From contig JAUIFS010000005.1 of assembly GCA_030430425.1 (NCBI GenBank), positions 1-34,353 on the forward strand: a DNA stretch of 34,353 nt. Reading direction: 5' to 3'. Shown in pieces: positions 12,344 through 19,747 of this stretch (its first letter is position 1; each line of letters begins with the position of its first letter). A program made the position numbers and the translations under genes. The DNA comes from a bacterium. Its GTDB lineage: Bacteria > Patescibacteriota > Minisyncoccia > Phycocordibacterales > UBA918. Below the pieces are notes generated by a model, which did no database searches, had not been told where the DNA came from, and was given only the letters and a program-made list of their open reading frames with translations.

Positions 12344-12370
12344 AAAAAACACCCCCGTGGGGTGTTTTTT
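12344..12370 (+). terminator. Intrinsic terminator
   Basis: aaaaaacacccc ... ggggtgtttttt. Confidence 0.85.
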
Positions 12371-12408
12371 GTTGGGGCGGGTGGTACATATCACATACAA
12401 TAGATTTT

Positions 12409-12442
12409 TTAAAAACCTTTCAATCGATTGAAAGGTTTTTAA
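12409..12442. repeat. 34-bp perfect palindrome with core ACCTTTCAATCGATTGAAAGGT, at the 3' end of the TrpR-like gene
   Basis: ttaaaaacctttcaatcgattgaaaggtttttaa; contains the stop codon of the minus-strand gene. Confidence 0.95.
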
Positions 12443-12843
12443 TTACTTCCCAAACCATGATATCGATCAAGTCCGTTGTAATGAGGAAGTATGCCTCCAA
12501 GGTGTAATATGTTGTCTATAGTTTCAAGTATCGTAAAGTAGTTTTTCTTGGTTTTTCCAAGTTGACTCAGTATGTAATTATAATCACCTTTCTCAAGTTT
12601 TAACTTGATGTGTCTCGCTGTAGCAGGACTGATTTTTGTAGTGCTTGCAATTGTGTATAAGGACTTTCCTTCAAGGAGGAGTATAATAACCGTCAGTCGC
12701 TTTGCAAGCATGATTTTTTCTTCTGCACCGAGTATTTCAGTCAGAAATAGACTGCTATCAGCTTTATTAAGCGCCTTTCCTAAAGTTTCAAAAAGTGAGT
12801 TGAGTTGTTTTTTGTGTAAGTGATTTTTATTAAGATGAACCAT
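12439..12843 (-). CDS. TrpR-like (YerC/YecD-type) HTH protein
   Basis: LFLTEILGAEEKIMLAKRLTVIILLLEGKSLYTIASTTKISPATARHIKLKLEKG. Confidence 0.7.
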   Translation of the reverse strand: MVHLNKNHLHKKQLNSLFETLGKALNKADSSLFLTEILGAEEKIMLAKRLTVIILLLEGKSLYTIASTTKISPATARHIKLKLEKGDYNYILSQLGKTKKNYFTILETIDNILHLGGILPHYNGLDRYHGLGSN

Positions 12844-12856
12844 GTATATAGGGTAG

Positions 12857-12888
12857 CACATACCTTTCAATCGATTGAAAGGTATGTG
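12857..12888. promoter_or_regulatory. 32-bp perfect palindrome with the same 22-bp core, between the TrpR-like gene and tatD (candidate operator)
   Basis: cacatacctttcaatcgattgaaaggtatgtg; core identical to 12409-12442. Confidence 0.75.
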
Positions 12889-12922
12889 TGTGATAGTATG
12901 GGTGGAAAACGTTACATACAAT

Positions 12923-13786
12923 ATGAATTATAAATATATTGACACTCATGCACACTTAAACCTTTCAGCATTTGACGATGATGTTGATGCTGTTGCAGCT
13001 GCATGTGCAGCGGAAAGAGTTGCGATAATCAACATTGGCACAAAGAAGACTACAAGCAAGAAAGCAGTCGATCTTGCACAAGCGCCTGAGCACATGTTTG
13101 CAATGGTTGGTCTGCACCCGATCCAAACAACACCTGAGTATCACAGTGAAGAAGAGGTTGGTGGCACTGCGTTTACCTCAAAAGGAGAGGAGTTCGATGT
13201 TGATTACTATCGTGACTTGGCAAAGAGTAAAAAGGTAGTCGGAGTTGGTGAGTGTGGTTTTGATTACTGGCACAATGGACCAGAAACATATGAAGCTCAA
13301 GAAAAAGCATTTCTACAACAGATAGCATTTGCAAACGAAATGGATTTGCCGCTGATGATTCATACTCGTAATCCAAAGCCAGGAGAGGAAAGTCCTACAG
13401 GTCGAAGTGTGTACGCTGACGTGCATGAGATTCTCAAGCACAATGCAAAGGTACCGTTTAACGTACACTTCTTTGCAGGGACACTAGCAGAGTCGCAGAA
13501 GTTTTTTGCTATTGGCGGAACTATTTCTTTTACCGGGGTAATTACATTTGCAAAAGATTATGAGGAAGTGGTTCGTAATACACCGCTTGAGTTGCTACAC
13601 GCTGAGACTGATTGCCCGTATGTTGCACCAGTGCCACACCGAGGGAAGCGGTGTGAGCCAAGTATGGTTATTGAAGTCTATAAAAAAATAGCAGAGATAA
13701 AAAAACTCGATGAAGAAGTCGTGCGTTTACAGCTGATTGAGAATGCACAGAAGCTTTACAAGCTTCCGCACGAGGATAGATCCTAG
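12923..13786 (+). CDS. tatD: TatD family metal-dependent DNase
   Basis: YIDTHAHLNLSAFDDD, AMVGLHPIQT, VGVGECGFDYW, PLMIHTRN, LHAETDCPYVAPVPHRGKRCEP. Confidence 0.9.
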   Translation: MNYKYIDTHAHLNLSAFDDDVDAVAAACAAERVAIINIGTKKTTSKKAVDLAQAPEHMFAMVGLHPIQTTPEYHSEEEVGGTAFTSKGEEFDVDYYRDLAKSKKVVGVGECGFDYWHNGPETYEAQEKAFLQQIAFANEMDLPLMIHTRNPKPGEESPTGRSVYADVHEILKHNAKVPFNVHFFAGTLAESQKFFAIGGTISFTGVITFAKDYEEVVRNTPLELLHAETDCPYVAPVPHRGKRCEPSMVIEVYKKIAEIKKLDEEVVRLQLIENAQKLYKLPHEDRS

Positions 13787-13820
13787 AGATTTTTTGGGAG
13801 TGATACTCAGTATAAAAGAT

Positions 13821-13848
13821 AAAGCCTGACAGGACCTGTCAGGCTTTA
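13821..13848. terminator. Bidirectional terminator between tatD and HNH gene
   Basis: aaagcctgacagg acctgtcaggctttatt. Confidence 0.75.
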
Positions 13849-14232
13849 TTGTGCATAGTATTTAACACGCCTCATCTTACGCCTTAAGGCACGCAAGTAT
13901 TTTCCTCGCTGCTTCACACCATGTTTTTTCTGCTTCTTTTCTAGAACTTCTGCTAATTCGTTTAATTTTACGAGCATCTGTGGGGCAGAGTATCTGATTT
14001 TCTGCACTTTATTGTAAAAACTTAGTGCATCTTGGGAACCTCTATATGAATTGCAGTGTAGACATGCTGCCAGAAGGTTGTGCTCATTGTTAGAGCCACC
14101 TTTTATTTTCGGAATGTAGTGGTCTCGTGTAGCAGTTATGTAACATATGGTTTGAGTATCTAAGGTCATAACAATACCACAATACGCACAGCGATGGTTC
14201 TGTCTTTCGGAAAGAATTTCAATAGATATCAT
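13846..14232 (-). CDS. HNH endonuclease family protein
   Basis: CAYCG...ATRDHYIPKIKGGSNNEHNLLAACLHCNSYRG. Confidence 0.85.
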   Translation of the reverse strand: MISIEILSERQNHRCAYCGIVMTLDTQTICYITATRDHYIPKIKGGSNNEHNLLAACLHCNSYRGSQDALSFYNKVQKIRYSAPQMLVKLNELAEVLEKKQKKHGVKQRGKYLRALRRKMRRVKYYAQ

Positions 14233-14280
14233 CAGGTACTCCTTTCTGTTTGTAATGTAGCAAAAAAATAAGCTAAAGAA

Positions 14281-14311
14281 AACACCTGACGAAATTCGTC
14301 AGGTGTTTTTA
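14281..14311. terminator. Terminator hairpin between two HNH genes
   Basis: aaacacctgacgaaattcgtcaggtgttttt. Confidence 0.75.
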
Positions 14312-14745
14312 GACGATTACTAAACGTTGACGTTCACGAAAGGTGAACTCAAAATGGCGGTATGCAAAAGCAATGTATCGTTTTGCCTTACCACGCAGTT
14401 GACGTTCATGCACCTGTAAACAGTGTAGTTTCAGATCGTAGAGTTCATCTCTACTAATGGTGTGCCAACGTATCCAAAGATAGGGATTTTTCTTAAACCA
14501 TTTTTGCATGAGGTTGTAAAACGCCTCAGCTTCCATGTCGCCACGGAGATTGTTGCATTGTAAACATGCAGCTACCATGTTTTCAGGAGTAGTCGGCCCC
14601 CCCAAGAACGTGCAATGTAATGGTCTTTAGTAATGGCGTCTCGCGGTGTCGGAACACCATCTATATGTTCATGTTTGAACATGGGGTGATCACAGTAATA
14701 ACATCGAAACTCTTGCGCTGCTGCGATCCGATGAATGTACGTCAT
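14309..14745 (-). pseudogene. Second HNH gene split by a 1-nt frameshift in a G7 (C7 on +) tract
   Basis: Upstream frame reads MTYIHRIAAAQEFRCYYCDHPM...TKDHYIARSWGG; downstream frame continues PTTPENMVAACLQCNNLRG. Adding one G at 14597-14603 restores one HNH frame. Confidence 0.75.
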
Positions 14746-14825
14746 TTCTCCATCCTCGCTCTTTCAAAGGTCTCTCTCTTCATAATAGTACATAATGACG
14801 TAGCGTATTCAGAGAGGTGGGGAAG

Positions 14826-14852
14826 AAAAACCGACACAAGGTGTCGGTTTTT
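14826..14852. terminator. Terminator hairpin
   Basis: aaaaaccgacac aag gtgtcggttttt. Confidence 0.8.
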
Positions 14853-14853
14853 A

Positions 14854-15774
14854 TTAATCAAAAATTTTAATGAGATACTCGTCGATTTCTCGCTGATCCA
14901 TATCGTAGAAATGAATATTTTCGTCGTAGAGGTGTTCTGCAAGATCTTCACCAACAAAACGCCAATGCCAGGGCTCGAAGATGTAGAAATTGTTTCCTTC
15001 AGGGTAAGAAAGGGTAAAGCCGTGTTTGTGTGCATTTTTTAATAACCATGCATACGCTTCGGTGTCTGCAAAACTGGTGTAGGTCCCCCCTGTTGCGGGG
15101 TCGGTGAGATCTACTGTGGTACCAAGCTGGTGTTCAGAGTATCCTTGGTCTGCTGAGAAGGTGTTTGCACCTTCGCCATACACTTGCGTAAATTGACCTT
15201 TCAGAGCATTCTGATAATCAAACGAGCGGTATGCAGAGATGACTTTTAGGTCAATATCGTCACGGGCTGCATCTTCAATCATATCTTCAAGAAAAGGAAG
15301 AGCATCACCATGAAAAAATTGGGCATTTTTTCCTGGGAGTATGTATTCTTCATCAATCTCTTCAATGTCTGAAGGTATATAATTTTCATTTAGAAAGTAT
15401 ACTTTTGAATATTTCTGCAAAAGCTCTTTGTCTGTTTTGGAAAGTTTATCAAGATCACCGACGGTCCCTGCAATTTTTCTAATCTGGTCTTCAAAGTCCT
15501 CATTTTTGTTCTTTTCTTTACGGTAGTCATCTTCAAGGTCTTCAAGATCGTCACGTATGTCATCGAGCGTATCTTCAAGTTGCGTTATGGTTTTATGTGC
15601 TTCAGCAAGTTTCTGGTCTTTGTCGGTTACCGTACGTTTTGTTTCGTCGCTAAAAGTAGCAAGTTCCTTTTTGAGTGTGAGTGTTTGATAGCCGAAGTAT
15701 CCAGTAGCGGCAAGCATACATACTAAAAGGAGAGAGAGGACGATATCTGATCGATCGATGTGCTTGATATTCAT
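14854..15774 (-). CDS. VanY-type D-alanyl-D-alanine carboxypeptidase with TM and coiled-coil
   Basis: VISAYRSFDYQNAL, YSEHQLGTTVDLTDP and FEPWHWRFVG motifs; N-terminal TM followed by an acidic coiled coil. Confidence 0.9.
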   Translation of the reverse strand: MNIKHIDRSDIVLSLLLVCMLAATGYFGYQTLTLKKELATFSDETKRTVTDKDQKLAEAHKTITQLEDTLDDIRDDLEDLEDDYRKEKNKNEDFEDQIRKIAGTVGDLDKLSKTDKELLQKYSKVYFLNENYIPSDIEEIDEEYILPGKNAQFFHGDALPFLEDMIEDAARDDIDLKVISAYRSFDYQNALKGQFTQVYGEGANTFSADQGYSEHQLGTTVDLTDPATGGTYTSFADTEAYAWLLKNAHKHGFTLSYPEGNNFYIFEPWHWRFVGEDLAEHLYDENIHFYDMDQREIDEYLIKIFD

Positions 15775-15821
15775 GTAGGGCAATTTTAACACAATTTCGG
15801 TGTTCTTTATTAAATAAAGAT

Positions 15822-15859
15822 AAAATGCACGTATGACCTGTGGATCTACGTGCATTTTT
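15822..15859. terminator. Hairpin near the 5' side of vanY-like gene
   Basis: aaaatgcacgta ... tacgtgcatttttag. Confidence 0.55.
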
Positions 15860-16120
15860 AGACCGCTGTGCATGCCTGAGGACAGCAAAGTCGGTTGATC
15901 GTGTGTGTGAGACGTGCAATAAAGCCAGCATAATACCTCCTATCTAGCCACCTGCACTTTCTGTGTCTCGGTGATGCGCTCATAACAACACATCGTACTT
16001 ATTATGACGTATGAAAGTGGACTTTCTTTCACCATTTGATTGTAGTTTGGCTATATTGCTTCGTACCGTATTCTGTGGTACTTTTGGACACGTTATAAAT
16101 TAATTAAATGGATGTGTACA

Positions 16121-16211
16121 GACAATATGAAAGGCGTCCAGCGATTTGCCCAAGGGCAGAACAAATCGGGACATAAATTCAATATGGTCATTACATTCCT
16201 TATTTCATTTA
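16121..16211 (+). promoter_or_regulatory. Structured 5' leader of rpsF (shared motif, copy 1)
   Basis: gtcc-AG-cgattt-gcc(caag)ggc-agaac-aaatcg-ggac, then aaattcaatatggtcattacattccttatttcatttaATG. Confidence 0.75.
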
Positions 16212-16778
16212 ATGTCAAAAGAAACAATGCCAGCAGCTGAGGCAGCAGAACGTAATAGTTACGAGCTTGCCTTCCACGTACTTCCAACAGTTGCTGAAGG
16301 GGAAGTGTCAGGTGTATTTGAATCAATCAAATCACTCATTACTACAAACGGTGGGGAACTCTTTGATGAGGAAGCACCAGAACGGTTCGATCTTGCATAC
16401 GAAGTGGTAAAACACATCGAAGGAAAGAATCGAAAGTTCACAAGCGCATACTTTGGATGGGTACGATTCCGATCAGAAGGTGCAGCACTTGCAGCGATCA
16501 CAGAAGAGCTCGATGCAGATACAAATATCTTGCGTCATCTTCTCATTAAGCTGACAAAGGTTGAGGAAGCAAATCCATTCCGATTCCATGAAGCACTCGC
16601 AGCAGAGAAAACAGTCACCACAGTTGAAGAATCAAAGGTGGTCCCTGATGTAACTACTGTAGAGAAGGCTACAGAAGCTACTGAAGAGAACGTTGAAGAA
16701 ACTGAAGCAGAAGAAGCTGGAACCGCTGATGATGCTGAGATTGAAGAAGCGCTGTCAACTGAAGAGAAGACGGATTAG
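16212..16778 (+). CDS. rpsF: Ribosomal protein S6 with acidic C-terminal extension
   Basis: YELAFHVLPTVAEGEVSGVFESIKSLITTNGGEL...KFTSAYFGWVRFRSE; followed by ssb and rpsR. Confidence 0.85.
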   Translation: MSKETMPAAEAAERNSYELAFHVLPTVAEGEVSGVFESIKSLITTNGGELFDEEAPERFDLAYEVVKHIEGKNRKFTSAYFGWVRFRSEGAALAAITEELDADTNILRHLLIKLTKVEEANPFRFHEALAAEKTVTTVEESKVVPDVTTVEKATEATEENVEETEAEEAGTADDAEIEEALSTEEKTD

Positions 16779-16838
16779 TTTCAGTAGTTGCAATACGTGT
16801 ATACTAATCACCAACAACTAAAAACTAAGAACTAAATT

Positions 16839-17285
16839 ATGTACTTAAACAAAGCAATGGTCTATGGTAATCTCACACGAGATCCTGAAATGAAAGCACT
16901 GCCAAGTGGTATGAATGTAACGTCATTCTCACTTGCAACAAATCGACGATATAAAGATCGCGATGGCAACTATCAGGACGCTGTGGATTATCACAACATC
17001 GTAGTGTTTGGCCGACAGGCAGAAACAGTTAATCAATACCTTAAGAAAGGGTCAGGAGCATTTGTTGAAGGACGAATGCAGACGCGCTCTTGGGAGAAAG
17101 ATGGACAAAAGCACTACCGAACAGAAATCGTTGCCGATCGGGTACAGTTTGGTCCACGCTCTGGGGGAGACGGGGGAGGTGCAGCAGCACCTGCAGCAAC
17201 AGCTGCGACGGGAGATACTCCCGCAGCACCTGCGGCTCCGGATTATCCTGAAGAAGACATCAACCCAGAAGACATCCCATTTTAA
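16839..17285 (+). CDS. ssb: Single-stranded DNA-binding protein
   Basis: MYLNKAMVYGNLTRDPEMKALPSGMNVTSFSLATNRRYKD...; C-terminal DINPEDIPF. Confidence 0.95.
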   Translation: MYLNKAMVYGNLTRDPEMKALPSGMNVTSFSLATNRRYKDRDGNYQDAVDYHNIVVFGRQAETVNQYLKKGSGAFVEGRMQTRSWEKDGQKHYRTEIVADRVQFGPRSGGDGGGAAAPAATAATGDTPAAPAAPDYPEEDINPEDIPF

Positions 17286-17287
17286 GA

Positions 17288-17405
17288 CGACAGATTTGCC
17301 ACAATCTGCTGCGTTGCACTGCAGTAAATTTTTCATCACCGTACCATTGTACGGCTCAGAAAAATTTCTTGGTGCGCCTTGCATCTTGGGCAACCTGACG
17401 CCTTA
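17288..17405 (+). other. Structured non-coding element between ssb and rpsR
   Basis: Hairpins cagatt/aatctg, aaattttt/aaaaattt enclosing ccgtac/gtacgg, and ttgc/gcaa; no plausible ORF. Confidence 0.5.
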
Positions 17406-17486
17406 AAATATGTTAGAAAATTTGAATTGAAATCATTATCAGCAGCTCTGGTCTAAGGACTACGAGCTCATAGCTAAAGACTAACC

Positions 17487-17684
17487 ATGTCAGAACAAAA
17501 GAAATCAACTGTAAATAACCACATCGACTATAAGAACATCATGAAGATTGAGGCGAACACAAACCCTCACGCTCGAATGTACAACCGACGTCGAACCGGT
17601 ATGACCGCAAAGGCACAACGAAACTTTGCTAAAGCAACAAAACGAGCTCGGTTTATGGCACTCATGCCATTCATCCAGCATTAA
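17487..17684 (+). CDS. rpsR: Ribosomal protein S18
   Basis: IDYKNIMKIEANTNPHARMYNRRRTGMTAKAQRNFAKATKRARFMALMPF. Confidence 0.9.
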   Translation: MSEQKKSTVNNHIDYKNIMKIEANTNPHARMYNRRRTGMTAKAQRNFAKATKRARFMALMPFIQH

Positions 17685-17721
17685 AGCTGAGAAATATACC
17701 CAATCTGCTTTGTCAGATTGC

Positions 17722-17767
17722 GAAAAGCGACCCTCCCTGGACACAAGTCCCAGTCGGGTCGCTTTTC
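17722..17767 (+). terminator. Terminator hairpin after rpsR
   Basis: gaaaagcgaccc ... gggtcgcttttc with inner ctgg/ccag. Confidence 0.75.
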
Positions 17768-17825
17768 TTATCTTCCGCGCATCTCGGGCATCTTCTCAAC
17801 TTTAGTACCTTCTCTAAAACTCTAT

Positions 17826-17866
17826 AAAGAAAAACAGACTTCATAACGAGGTTTGTTTTTCTTTTT
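17826..17866 (+). terminator. Terminator-like hairpin in ORF-free gap
   Basis: aaagaaaaacagac ... gtttgtttttcttttt. Confidence 0.65.
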
Positions 17867-17972
17867 AGTCAGGTAATACACAGTTGCACTATGTGAGGTA
17901 AATAGTCTGCATATTATTTTCCTCCCACACCTTGTATCTGGAGCATCTCTGAAACCCTAGCAAGAAATAAAG

Positions 17973-18001
17973 AAAGCGGCTCCTTTTAGGAGCCGCTTTT
18001 T
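17973..18001 (+). terminator. Terminator-like hairpin in ORF-free gap
   Basis: aaagcggctcct ttt aggagccgcttttt. Confidence 0.8.
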
Positions 18002-18093
18002 CCTTATCTTGTTCTGCTAAAGATTGATTTTTTATATAAATTATGTTATAATAAAAGAAGATTTGAAAGAGATAGATTGGGGAAGGATATCCA

Positions 18094-18294
18094 ATGAAAT
18101 ACTTGGTCATTGTTATGTGTCTCGCTGCCGCTGCCGCTGTTGCTATGTGGTACGAAACCGGCAGCTTCTGGCTTGCGCTGGGCGCGTATGCCTCCATGGG
18201 AGTCTTGCTGGCTCTTTCGTTTTCGGTCCGAGATGTCTTTTTGACACAGGAGACGAAATCGAATTTTTTGACACAGGAGACGAAATCGAACTAA
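18094..18294 (+). CDS. Small membrane protein with duplicated C-terminal nonapeptide
   Basis: MKYLVIVMCLAAAAAVAMWYETGSFWLALGAYASMGVLLALSFSVRDV + FLTQETKSN x2; purine-rich ggggaagg upstream. Confidence 0.6.
   Translation: MKYLVIVMCLAAAAAVAMWYETGSFWLALGAYASMGVLLALSFSVRDVFLTQETKSNFLTQETKSN
18238..18291 (+). repeat. 27-bp tandem duplication
   Basis: tttttgacacaggagacgaaatcgaa(t/c) twice, in frame. Confidence 0.9.
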
Positions 18295-18320
18295 AAAAGC
18301 GGGCAAATTTGCCCGCTTTT
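18295..18320. terminator. Palindromic terminator between convergent genes
   Basis: aaaagcgggcaaatttgcccgctttt. Confidence 0.85.
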
Positions 18321-18321
18321 C

Positions 18322-18897
18322 TTATGCCTTTTGTACGCGCTCTGAGTAGAGTCCCGTATCGGTATTTATTGCTATGGTATCTCCCTGTGCGATAAACTGG
18401 GGCACCTGTACCGAGTAACCTGTTTCGAGCGTTACCTCTTTTGTTGCACCACTTGAGGTATTTCCCTTAACCGCGTCAGATGCTTCAGTCACCTTCAGCT
18501 CAACCTTAATGGGCGTGATAACGCTCATGATCTCTTCGTTAAACACTACGGCGTCTACGATACTGTTGCCAGTTACAAACCGTCCGAGTTTCCCAACGAC
18601 GTCTTCACTGAGGCTGAAGCGATCACTGGGGTCAGTAGGGGAACAGAACCAGTATTCTCCCCGATTTTCATACAAAAATTTCACTTCCTTCTTTTCAATG
18701 TCCGCCTCCTGGAGTACATCAGCTTGATGGAATGTCCGGTCAACCACACCACCAGTGCGGAGATTTTTCATCTTTACGGCATTACTCGCTTTTTGCCGGT
18801 CTTTCTTTGAAATGTTTGACGTAAGTACCAGGTAGGGGTCATCATCCATGATGACGGTTCGCTTTGGGAGTATCTCGTTATAGTTGACTTTTGACAT
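18322..18897 (-). CDS. efp: Elongation factor P
   Basis: MSKVNYNEILPKRTVIMDDDPYLVLTSNISKKDRQKASNAVKMKNLRTGGVVDRTF...; three-domain EF-P length (191 aa). Confidence 0.9.
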   Translation of the reverse strand: MSKVNYNEILPKRTVIMDDDPYLVLTSNISKKDRQKASNAVKMKNLRTGGVVDRTFHQADVLQEADIEKKEVKFLYENRGEYWFCSPTDPSDRFSLSEDVVGKLGRFVTGNSIVDAVVFNEEIMSVITPIKVELKVTEASDAVKGNTSSGATKEVTLETGYSVQVPQFIAQGDTIAINTDTGLYSERVQKA

Positions 18898-18989
18898 TAA
18901 ATGAAATAAGGAACGCAGTGACTATATTGAATGTAGTTCCCAATTTGCCCCTTGTCCTAGGGTAAATTGCTGGAACACGAGCAGTAGTC
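18898..18989 (-). promoter_or_regulatory. Structured 5' leader of efp (shared motif, copy 2)
   Basis: RC: gttcc-AG-caattt-accctaggacaaggggc-aaattg-ggaac, then tacattcaatatagtcactgcgttccttatttcatttaATG. Confidence 0.8.
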
Positions 18990-19096
18990 AAAACGTAATT
19001 ATAAATAATTATGCCTTAAGTTATACCAAAATCAGACCCCGAAGGCAAAAAAACACAACTTTATGTGTATGCAATGAGTGGTACTATAGTACCAAC

Positions 19097-19693
19097 ATGT
19101 TAGGTATCACTACAACAGATAGCGCGAAAGACTTAACCGACGAAGAGATCCTGATACGTGCTCAAGCACAACCGTGGATATATACGGTACTTCTTGAACG
19201 ATACCAAGATGCGTTTATGCGGAAAGCACGAAGCATTGTCCGCAATGAGCTCGATGCCGAAGAAGTGGTGCAAGATGCATTCACCAAGATATACATGAAC
19301 GCCGATAAGTTTAAACCGCAAGAGGGGGCGAAGTTTTCTTCGTGGGCATACCGCATTCTCATGAACACGGCGTTTACGCGCTATCAAAAGAAGGTGAAGG
19401 AAGGGGAGCGGTTTACCTACATTGACCCTGAGTATGAACACATGGTTGCTGACACAAAACAGGAGGCAGTACTTCGTGAGCGAGTCGATGCCATTGAACG
19501 TGTGCTTGAGCGTATGCCGGGGCACTTTGTATATGTACTGCGCCTGCACTACATAGAGCGCTGGCCGCACCAAGCGATAGCTGAAGAAACAGGAGAGAGT
19601 GTCGGTACGATCAAGGCACGTATTCACCGTGCAAAGGCAGCGTTTCGCAAAGAGGCAAACGATGACGAGACTGTAACACTATTGAGTGACTAG
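19097..19693 (+). CDS. ECF-type sigma-70 family RNA polymerase sigma factor
   Basis: NELDAEEVVQDAFTKIYMNADKFKPQEGAKFSSWAYRILMNTAFTRYQKK; region 4 YIERWPHQAIAEETGESVGTIKARIHRAKAAFRK. Confidence 0.9.
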   Translation: MLGITTTDSAKDLTDEEILIRAQAQPWIYTVLLERYQDAFMRKARSIVRNELDAEEVVQDAFTKIYMNADKFKPQEGAKFSSWAYRILMNTAFTRYQKKVKEGERFTYIDPEYEHMVADTKQEAVLRERVDAIERVLERMPGHFVYVLRLHYIERWPHQAIAEETGESVGTIKARIHRAKAAFRKEANDDETVTLLSD

Positions 19694-19717
19694 GCACATC
19701 TCTTGGTTGTGAGATAT

Positions 19718-19747
19718 AAAAAACCACCCTGGGTTAGGGAGGTTTTT
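19718..19747. terminator. Terminator between convergent genes
   Basis: aaaaaaccaccct gggtt agggaggttttta. Confidence 0.75.

Noticed and set aside
14620-15042. 140-aa plus-strand ORF
   Set aside because: Lies antisense to the frameshifted HNH gene and the vanY-like gene, crossing a terminator.
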